From contig JACZTQ010000057.1 in NCBI GenBank assembly GCA_022573605.1, forward strand, positions 1 to 13,162: 13,162 nucleotides of DNA, in the 5' to 3' direction. The translations under genes and the position numbers were made by a program. The stretch is from Pseudomonadota bacterium (GTDB lineage Bacteria > Pseudomonadota > Alphaproteobacteria > Rhodobacterales > Rhodobacteraceae). The notes beneath the pieces were generated by a model. The model saw only the letters and a list, made by a program, of their open reading frames with translations, made no database searches and was not told the origin of the DNA. Position 1 is the stretch's first letter. Each line of letters begins with the position of its first letter. Below, one piece after another: positions 1-5,052 of the stretch.

Positions 1-226
1 GGTGGGTGGCGTCGATCACGGCGGCGATGGCGTTGGAGCGCAGGTAGTCCGCCAGTCCGGCGGCGCCACCGAAGCCGCCGCGCCGGGTCTCGGCGGCGAT
101 CGGGGCGGGGGCGGAGGTGACGCCGGCCAGCGAGGCGGTGACTTTCAGGCCGGGGAGGTCGCGCAGGCGTTCGGCCAGCTTGCGGGCCTCGGCGGTGCCG
201 GCCAGCAGGAGGAGGTGGGCGGTCAT
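1..226 (-). CDS. cobK: CobK/CbiJ, precorrin-6A (cobalt-precorrin-6A) reductase, 5' part only
   Basis: Reading the minus strand from the ATG at 226 gives 75 codons with no stop before the window edge; the C-terminal part lies outside. The start reads MTAHLLLLAGTAEARKLAER, a nucleotide-binding beta-alpha-beta opening with the GTAEAR motif of CobK/CbiJ. It continues with SLAGVTSAP (about 46-54), the RRGGFGG motif (about 60-66), a leucine-rich AGLADYLR stretch and finally AVIDATH, all typical of this family. The enzyme reduces the macrocycle of (cobalt-)precorrin-6A with NADPH. The ATG overlaps the cbiD stop by one base (TGATG), so the two are translationally coupled, and CbiD makes the substrate of this reductase. 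Family assignment is firm; the rest of the protein cannot be judged. Confidence 0.9.
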   Translation of the reverse strand, partial: MTAHLLLLAGTAEARKLAERLRDLPGLKVTASLAGVTSAPAPIAAETRRGGFGGAAGLADYLRSNAIAAVIDATH

Positions 227-1308
227 CAGGAGAATCCCCGGCGGGCCTGGATCGCGCCCTGGCGGTCGATGACGATGATCTCGACGGCGATGGGGGCGCC
301 GCGCAGGACATCCCCGATCACCCCGGCGGCCTCGGCGGCGACCGCCTCGGCCAGCGCCGGCCCGGCGATTTGCAGCGCCTCCAGCGCGGTGTTGGCGCCA
401 GCGACTTGGGCGGCGACGCGGGCGGCGTCGGCCCCGGCGCGCGCCGCCAGTTCGCCGAGGCGGGCGAAATCGACCTGGCTGCGGCCGGAATGCAGGTCCA
501 TGGCGCCCTGGGCCAGCTTGGTCAGCTTGCCGATGCCGCCGGCGATGGTCAGGCGCGGCACCGGGTGCCGGCGGAGGTATTTCAACAGCCCGCCGGCAAA
601 ATCGCCCATGTCGAGATAGGCGACCTCGGGCAGGTCGTAGAGGCCGCGCACGGTGGCCTCGGAGGTGGCCCCGGTGGCGCCGACGACGTGATCGACCCCG
701 GTGGCGCGGGCGACATCGATGCCCTGGTGGATCGAGGCGATCCAGGCCGAGCAGGAGAACGGGCGCACGATGCCGGTGGTGCCGAGGATACTGAGCCCAC
801 CCTCGATGCCGAGGCGGGGGTTCCAGGTCTGCTTGGCCAGCTCGGCGCCGTTGTTGACCGAGATGGTGACGACGAAATCGGCCGGCGAGCCGTGGGCGGC
901 GGCGGCCTCGCTCAGCACGCCCTCGATCATCCGGCGCGGCACCGGGTTGATGGCGGGCTCGCCGGGCGGGATCGGCAGGCCGGGCTTGGTGACGGTGCCG
1001 ACGCCCTCGCCGGCGCGAAAGCGGATGCCGGAGCCCGGCGGCGCCTTGGCGACGCGGGTGCGGATGGTGGCGAGATGGGTCACGTCGGGGTCGTCGCCGG
1101 CGTCCTTGACCACGGCGGCCTCGGCCCAGCCCTGGCCCGACGCGGTGCCGGCGATCTCGAAGCTCGGGGTCTCGCCGCGCGGCAGGGTGATGGTGACCCG
1201 CAGCCCGAAGCCGGCGCCCAGCAGCACCCGCACCGCCGCCTTGGCGGCGGCGGTGGCGCAGGCGCCGGTGGTCCAGCCGGAGCGGAGCTTGGGCGGGGTC
1301 TTGCTCAT
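226..1308 (-). CDS. cbiD: CbiD, cobalt-precorrin-5B C1-methyltransferase
   Basis: This 360-residue protein has the full CbiD signature set. LRSGWTTGACATAAAKAA lies at about 8-25, GEGVGTVTKPGLPIPPGEPA at 100-119 followed by INPVPRRM, NPRLGIEGGLSILGTTGI at 163-180, and AGGIGKLTKLAQGAMDLHSG at 256-275. The length is normal for the family. CbiD uses SAM to methylate C1 of the ring-contracted cobalt-corrinoid and stands in for CobF of the aerobic pathway. It is the first gene of a leftward unit, with cobK directly downstream on a one-base overlap. The start at 1308 puts the MSKTPPKLRSGWTTGAC motif at the expected distance from the N-terminus. Its presence, with CbiG and CbiX elsewhere in the window, argues for early cobalt insertion. 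Confidence 0.96.
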   Translation of the reverse strand: MSKTPPKLRSGWTTGACATAAAKAAVRVLLGAGFGLRVTITLPRGETPSFEIAGTASGQGWAEAAVVKDAGDDPDVTHLATIRTRVAKAPPGSGIRFRAGEGVGTVTKPGLPIPPGEPAINPVPRRMIEGVLSEAAAAHGSPADFVVTISVNNGAELAKQTWNPRLGIEGGLSILGTTGIVRPFSCSAWIASIHQGIDVARATGVDHVVGATGATSEATVRGLYDLPEVAYLDMGDFAGGLLKYLRRHPVPRLTIAGGIGKLTKLAQGAMDLHSGRSQVDFARLGELAARAGADAARVAAQVAGANTALEALQIAGPALAEAVAAEAAGVIGDVLRGAPIAVEIIVIDRQGAIQARRGFS

Positions 1309-1387
1309 GGGGGTGGACTATAGGGGGCGGAGGTGAGGGCCGGAAGCGGGGAAAGTGCCGAGGGGTGATGCGGGCGGCGCCCGCCCT

Positions 1388-1476
1388 CCTGTCATCCCCG
1401 CGCCCCTCTGTCATCCCCGCGAAGGCGGGGACCTCTCGACACCACCCCGAGGTCCCCGCTTTCGCGGGGATGACAG
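1388..1476. repeat. REP-like inverted repeat (GTCATCCCCGCG family)
   Basis: The left arm at 1408-1434 and right arm at 1450-1476 are 27 bases each and complementary at 26 of 27 positions, around a 15-base loop. Each arm holds its own small hairpin (CCCCGCG AAG GCGGGG). A truncated third copy, cctgtcatccccgcg, sits just left at 1388-1402 in direct orientation. This motif type is widely dispersed between genes in alphaproteobacterial genomes. It could form a strong RNA hairpin at the start of the cbiD leader, but it lacks the T-run of an intrinsic terminator. Confidence 0.85.
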
Positions 1477-1524
1477 GAGGCTCACAGGCTGTTCTTCCGA
1501 CAAACCCGCCTTCGCCCCGATGCG

Positions 1525-1541
1525 TTAGAGTCTCATTAACC
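1525..1541 (+). promoter_or_regulatory. Possible CtrA-like binding site (TTAG-N7-TTAACC)
   Basis: The sequence reads ttag-agtctca-ttaacc, one base off the TTAA-N7-TTAAC consensus known for the alphaproteobacterial cell-cycle regulator CtrA. It sits in the AT-rich part of the divergent cbiD/cobA region. Chance occurrence in an AT-rich patch is quite possible, so this is a weak call. Confidence 0.2.
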
Positions 1542-1591
1542 ATAACTACCCTATTTTTCGATTTCTCTTCAAATTCAACAATTTGACCCCC

Positions 1592-1607
1592 ATTTCACGC
1601 GTGAAAT
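1592..1607. promoter_or_regulatory. Perfect 16-bp palindrome, candidate operator
   Basis: ATTTCACGCGTGAAAT is identical to its own reverse complement across all 16 bases. It has no spacer loop, so it looks like a dimeric protein-binding site rather than an RNA hairpin. It lies in the AT-rich stretch between divergent cbiD and cobA, four bases after a TTGACC hexamer (1583-1588) that could be a -35 element for cobA. A repressor bound there would overlap the promoter spacer. The binding protein is unknown. Confidence 0.45.
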
Positions 1608-1746
1608 CCTGCTCTTTCACACCCTGCGGCGACCCGGCCGGGCCTTGCTTCCAGCCCGCCGGCAGTGAGAATTGCTTGCAGGGGGGAGCCACAAAACGGT
1701 TGTTTCCGGGCTTCGCCTGCGGCTCAAGGGCGGCTATATCAATCCT

Positions 1747-2607
1747 ATGACCCGCACCCCGCACCTCCCCCATATCAACGGCGACTGGCCCGAGCTATTG
1801 CCCGGCTGGGTCTGGCTGGTGGGCGCCGGGCCGGGCGATCCCGGCCTGATGACGCTGCATGCGCTGAACGCGCTCGCCCAGGCCGATGTCATCGTCTACG
1901 ACGCGCTGGTGGATGCGCGCATCCTTGAGTGGGCGCGGCCCGGGGCGGCGGTCGAGTTCGCCGGCAAGCGCGGCGGCAAGCCCTCGCCGCGGCAGCGCGA
2001 CATCTCGCTGCGGCTGATCGAGCTGGCCCGCGCCGGCCAGCGGGTGCTGCGCCTCAAGGGGGGCGATCCGTTCATCTTCGGGCGCGGCGGCGAGGAGGCC
2101 CAGGCGCTGGTCCAGGCCGGGGTGCCGCTGCGCATCGTGCCCGGCATCACCGCCGGGGTGGCGGCGCTGGCCTATGCCGGCATCCCGGCGACCCACCGCG
2201 CGGTCAACCAGGCGGTGACCTTCTTCACCGGCCACGACGCCAGCGGCGAGGCGCCGGGCGCGCTCGACTGGGCGGCGCTGGCGAAATCCTCGCCCGTGCT
2301 GGTCGGCTACATGGCGATCAAGACCCTGCCCTCGATCTCGGCCCGGCTGATCGCGGCCGGGCGCAGCGCCGACGAGCCGGTGGCGATCATCGCCGACGCT
2401 ACCCTGCCGACCATGCGGGTGCTGGAGACGACGCTGGGCCGGGCCGTGGAAGACCTCGCCGCCAGCGGGCTGGAGCCGCCCGCCATCCTGTGCATCGGCC
2501 GGGTGGTGCGGATGCGCCGGGCGCTGGACTGGATCGGCCAGATGGCGGGCGAGCCACCGCGCGATCTCGACCCGCTCGGGCTCGATCCGGCGCGGGACGC
2601 GGGGTAG
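1747..2607 (+). CDS. cobA: CobA, uroporphyrinogen-III C-methyltransferase (SUMT)
   Basis: The 286-residue protein moves two methyl groups from SAM to uroporphyrinogen III (C2 and C7) to make precorrin-2, the entry point to corrinoids and siroheme. It shows the tetrapyrrole methylase motifs VGAGPGDPGLMTL (25-37), YDALV (51-55), RLKGGDPFIFGRGGEEA (102-118) and VPGITAG (131-137), with the SUMT-specific THRAVNQAVTFFTGH (149-163). Its length is near that of single-domain CobA (about 280); there is no CysG-type dehydrogenase/ferrochelatase domain. The ATG at 1747 was chosen because upstream in-frame codons from 1672 encode an unconserved leader. The ribosome-binding site is weak (aagggcgg). cobB follows after 94 bases, so the two are probably cotranscribed. 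Confidence 0.96.
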   Translation: MTRTPHLPHINGDWPELLPGWVWLVGAGPGDPGLMTLHALNALAQADVIVYDALVDARILEWARPGAAVEFAGKRGGKPSPRQRDISLRLIELARAGQRVLRLKGGDPFIFGRGGEEAQALVQAGVPLRIVPGITAGVAALAYAGIPATHRAVNQAVTFFTGHDASGEAPGALDWAALAKSSPVLVGYMAIKTLPSISARLIAAGRSADEPVAIIADATLPTMRVLETTLGRAVEDLAASGLEPPAILCIGRVVRMRRALDWIGQMAGEPPRDLDPLGLDPARDAG

Positions 2608-2642
2608 GGCGGTGCGCGGGAGAGATGCGCGGCGTTTCGTTT

Positions 2643-2680
2643 TGCCCTTCCCCGGCTCGGGGGCCGGGGAAGGGGGAGAG
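2643..2680. repeat. GC-rich hairpin between cobA and cobB
   Basis: cccttccccggc pairs perfectly with gccggggaaggg over a 5-base loop (about 2645-2673), a very stable stem-loop in the 94-base cobA-cobB gap. There is no T-run after it, so it is more likely a dispersed palindromic repeat or an RNA-stability element than a terminator. It resembles the C-run/G-run repeats at 4003, 6329, 9467, 9895 and 12992, but its stem differs enough that membership of the same family is uncertain. Confidence 0.7.
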
Positions 2681-2701
2681 AGGTGATCGGGAGTTGAGGC
2701 G

Positions 2702-3994
2702 GTGCGCGGACTGGTGATCTCGGCCCCGGCCTCGGGCAGTGGCAAGACCACGGTGACGCTGGGCCTGCTGGGTGCCTTGCGCCGGCGCGGGCTGCCGGTG
2801 GTGTCGGCCAAGGCGGGGCCGGATTACATCGATCCGGCATTCCACGAGGCGGCCACCGGCGAGCCCTGCGTGACCCTGGATGCCTGGGCCGCCCCGGCCG
2901 AGCAGTTGCGCGCCAGGGCGGTTTGGTGGCGGGGCTCGCACCTGGTGGTGGAAGGGGCGATGGGCCTGTTCGACGGCGCGCCCGAGCAGGACCATCCGCT
3001 GGGCACGGGCTCGACCGCGGATGTCGCCGCGGCGCTGGGCCTGCCGGTGGTGCTGGTGATGGATGTTAGCGGCATGGGCCAGGGGGCGGCGGCGGTGGTG
3101 GCCGGGCTGGCCGGGTTCCGCGCCGACGTCCATGTCGCCGGGGTGATCCTGAACCGGCTCGCCGGCGCCCGCCACGAGGCGATCGTGCGCGCTGCCGTCG
3201 AGACCGTGCTGCCGGTGCTCGGCGCGCTGCCCCGGCGCGACGACCTGGCGCTGCCGTCGCGCCATCTCGGGCTGGTGCAGGCGGGCGAGCGGGACGATCT
3301 GGAGGCTTTCATCGGCCGGGCGGCGGAGTGGGTGGCCGAAGGTTGCGATCTCGACGCCATCCTGGCGGATGCTGCCTATGTGCACGGCCCGGCAGCGCCG
3401 CCGAGCCATATGGAGCCGCTGGGTCAGCATATCGCGGTGGCGCACGATCTCGCCTTCGGCTTCGCCTATGCGCATATGCTGGACGACTGGCGGGCGCTGG
3501 GGGCGGAGGTCAGCTTGTTCTCGCCGCTGGCCGGCGAGGGGCCGGGGGTGGACGCCGACGCGGTGTTCCTGCCCGGCGGCTATCCGGAGCTCCACGCCGG
3601 GAGGCTGGCCGCGGCGGAGGGGTTCCGCAAGGGCATGGAACGGGCCGCCAGGAGCGGCGCGCTGATCTATGGCGAGTGCGGCGGCTACATGGTGCTGGGC
3701 GACGGGCTGGTCGATGCGGAGGGCGCGCGGCACCGGATGCTGGGGCTGCTCGGGCTGGAGACCAGCTTCGCCGAGCCCAAGCGCCATCTGGGCTATCGCC
3801 GGCTCTCGACGCTGGGCGGGTTGCCCTGGCACGGGGTGCTGCGCGGCCACGAGTTCCACTACGCCACCACGGTTCGGGCCGAGGGCGACCCGCTGTTCCT
3901 GGCCCATGACGCCGAGGGGGCGGATCTGGGCGAGGTCGGGCTGCGCCGGGGCCGGGTGATGGGGTCGTTCGCCCATGTGATCGAGGTCGGGTAG
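2702..3994 (+). CDS. cobB: CobB/CbiA, cobyrinic acid a,c-diamide synthase (glutamine-dependent)
   Basis: This 430-residue two-domain enzyme amidates the a and c side chains of (cobalt-)cobyrinate using ATP and glutamine. The N-terminal part is a dethiobiotin-synthetase-like ATPase with P-loop APASGSGKTT (9-18), AKAGPDYIDPAFH (36-48) and EGAMGLFDG (83-91). The C-terminal part is a class-I glutamine amidotransferase with FLPGGYPELHAG (288-299), the nucleophile Cys325 in YGECGGYMVLG, and a C-terminal SFAHVI whose His is the expected catalytic partner. GTG at 2702 is the start; GGAG lies 8 bases upstream at 2690-2693 and the P-loop is at the usual distance. A CobQ/CbiP enzyme would lack the DYIDP-type motif and be longer. 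In an early-cobalt pathway the substrate would be the cobalt form (CbiA activity); sequence alone does not settle this. Confidence 0.95.
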   Translation: MRGLVISAPASGSGKTTVTLGLLGALRRRGLPVVSAKAGPDYIDPAFHEAATGEPCVTLDAWAAPAEQLRARAVWWRGSHLVVEGAMGLFDGAPEQDHPLGTGSTADVAAALGLPVVLVMDVSGMGQGAAAVVAGLAGFRADVHVAGVILNRLAGARHEAIVRAAVETVLPVLGALPRRDDLALPSRHLGLVQAGERDDLEAFIGRAAEWVAEGCDLDAILADAAYVHGPAAPPSHMEPLGQHIAVAHDLAFGFAYAHMLDDWRALGAEVSLFSPLAGEGPGVDADAVFLPGGYPELHAGRLAAAEGFRKGMERAARSGALIYGECGGYMVLGDGLVDAEGARHRMLGLLGLETSFAEPKRHLGYRRLSTLGGLPWHGVLRGHEFHYATTVRAEGDPLFLAHDAEGADLGEVGLRRGRVMGSFAHVIEVG

Positions 3995-4002
3995 GGGCCT
4001 TT

Positions 4003-4049
4003 ACGGCCCCCCTCCCTGACCCTCCCCCCCGAGGGGGGAGGGGACGCCT
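4003..4049. repeat. GC-rich palindromic repeat, copy B (after cobB)
   Basis: This 47-base element starts acggcccccctccc and ends ggggaggggacgcct, with a C-run/G-run hairpin core. It matches the element at 9895-9941 at 45 of 47 positions in the same orientation. It begins nine bases after the cobB stop, in the convergent gap with cobM. The hairpin could act in transcript ending for either strand, but no T-run is present. Confidence 0.85.
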
Positions 4050-4076
4050 GTGGAGAGGGTGTCGCGTAATACGAAC

Positions 4077-4149
4077 CGTCATGCCACGGCTTGACCGGGG
4101 CATCTCTTGGACATGGAGCGAGGTTGCCCGGTCAAGCCGGGCGATGACG
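4077..4149. repeat. Inverted repeat of the CGTCAT...GCTTGACCGGG type
   Basis: The left arm (about 4077-4104, cgtcatgccacggcttgacc then ggggcatc) and right arm (about 4124-4149, gcccggtcaagccgggcgat then gacg) are imperfect reverse complements around an approximately 20-base loop. It fills the rest of the convergent cobB-cobM gap and ends just before the cobM stop codon (4157-4159). It is a third dispersed-repeat type, distinct from copy B next to it. It may work as a bidirectional RNA-stabilising hairpin. Confidence 0.75.
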
Positions 4150-4156
4150 TTTCTCT

Positions 4157-4921
4157 TTATGCGCTGCGCTTGGGGCGCAGGAGGTGGCGGTGGGCGCCGT
4201 CGTAGAGGGCGCTGTCGCGGAAATCGGTGTTGGCCAGCGCCGGGCCGAGCAGGATCAGCGCGGTGCGGGTGATCTTGGCGGCGCGCACCTTGGCCCGGAT
4301 GGTGGCCAGCGTGCCGTGGATGAAGGCCTGGTCCGGCCAGCCGACCCGGTAGGCGACGATCACCGGGCAGTCGGCGCCGTAATGCGGCGTCAGGCGGCGC
4401 TCGACCTCGAGCAGGTTGCGCACCGAGAGGTGGATCGCCAGGGTGGCGCCCGAGCGCCCCAGGGTGTCGAGGTCCTCGCCCGGCGGCATGGCCGAGGATT
4501 TCATCGCCGTGCGGGTCAGGATCACCGTCTGCGCCACCTCGGGGATGGTCAGCTCGATGCCCAGCGCCGCCGCCGCCGCCGCATAGGCCGGGACCCCGGG
4601 GGTGATGTCGAACGGGATCGCCAGCGCCTCCAGCCGCCGGATCTGCTCGGCGATGGCGCCGTAGAGCGCCGGGTCGCCGGAATGCACCCGGGCGACGTCC
4701 TCGCCGCGCCGGTGGGCGGCCTCGATCTCGGCGATGATCCGGTCGAGGGTCATCGGCGCGGTGTCGATCACGCGGGCGCCCGGCGGCGCGGCGGCGACGA
4801 TGGACTCGGGCACCAGCGAGCCGGCGTAGAGGCAGACCGGGCAGGTGCTTATCAGCCGCAGCCCCTTGACGGTGATCAGCTCCGGGTCGCCCGGGCCGGC
4901 GCCGATGAAATGGACGGTCAT
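4157..4921 (-). CDS. cobM: CobM/CbiF, (cobalt-)precorrin-4 C11-methyltransferase
   Basis: This 254-residue SAM-dependent tetrapyrrole methylase adds the C11 methyl group. Motifs are FIGAGPGDPELITVKG (5-20), YAGSLVPESI (32-41), RVHSGDPALYGAIAEQ (78-93), ITPGVPAYAAAAAALG (106-121) and TRTAMKSSAMPPGEDL (136-151). The YAGSLVP and TRTAMKSSAMP stretches distinguish CobM/CbiF from CobA, CobI and CobJ. Length is normal. It is the last gene of the leftward operon and the only one separated from its upstream partner (cbiG-cobJ) by a sizeable gap, 131 bases, which holds an inverted repeat. Its product is the substrate of CbiG encoded just upstream. Confidence 0.96.
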   Translation of the reverse strand: MTVHFIGAGPGDPELITVKGLRLISTCPVCLYAGSLVPESIVAAAPPGARVIDTAPMTLDRIIAEIEAAHRRGEDVARVHSGDPALYGAIAEQIRRLEALAIPFDITPGVPAYAAAAAALGIELTIPEVAQTVILTRTAMKSSAMPPGEDLDTLGRSGATLAIHLSVRNLLEVERRLTPHYGADCPVIVAYRVGWPDQAFIHGTLATIRAKVRAAKITRTALILLGPALANTDFRDSALYDGAHRHLLRPKRSA

Positions 4922-4950
4922 GGGGTTCTCCGTGGCGTTGAAACTTTCCG

Positions 4951-5027
4951 GATGCCCCGGCCCCCGAGCCGGGGTCTCGCACCGTTGCGTGCTGCGGGTC
5001 GAGGCCCCGGATCAAGTCCGGGGCATG
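4951..5027. repeat. Inverted repeat in the cobM / cbiG-cobJ gap
   Basis: gatgccccggcccccgagcc then ggggtct (from 4951) and ggccccggatcaagtccggg then gcat (5003-5026) form an imperfect inverted repeat around about 25 bases; each arm also folds on itself (CCCCGG...CCGGGG). The right arm is of the GGATCAAGTCCGGGGCATG type, commonly dispersed in alphaproteobacterial intergenic DNA. It sits inside the long operon, so it probably lies in the mRNA between two cistrons and could affect their relative expression. Confidence 0.75.
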
Positions 5028-5052
5028 GCGTGGGGGTGACTCGGGCCATGGT

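Larger units (their letters stand above)
1309..1746. promoter_or_regulatory. Divergent intergenic control region between cbiD and cobA
   Basis: This is a 438-base gap between divergently read genes, so it should hold promoters for both units. The cbiD-proximal part (1380-1480) carries a REP-like inverted repeat. Positions about 1525-1620 are strikingly AT-rich for this window and contain the 16-bp palindrome and a possible CtrA-like site, both listed separately. A TTGACC hexamer at 1583-1588 and a TATATC at 1735-1740 resemble promoter elements, but neither has a convincing partner at the right spacing. TATATC lies so close to the cobA ATG (1747) that it would imply a leaderless transcript. 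I see no canonical cobalamin riboswitch core and no convincing ORF here. Confidence 0.5.

Noticed and set aside
1408..1476. REP-like inverted repeat considered as a CRISPR unit or intrinsic terminator
   Set aside because: There is only one inverted pair plus a fragment, with no regular spacers, and no T-run follows the hairpin.
1672..1746. Upstream in-frame extension of cobA (25 more residues)
   Set aside because: The leader is unconserved, and the ATG at 1747 gives the usual CobA length.
3520..3545. Peptide SPLAGEGPG in CobB looks like the peptide encoded by the palindromic repeats
   Set aside because: The FSPLA-E segment ahead of the DADAV/FLPGG motif is normal for CobB/CbiA, and the DNA here is not a hairpin of the repeat type.
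2399..3976. Long minus-strand open frame opposite cobA/cobB
   Set aside because: Arg/Pro/His-rich composition typical of antisense frames in high-GC DNA; the plus-strand frame has clear CobB motifs.
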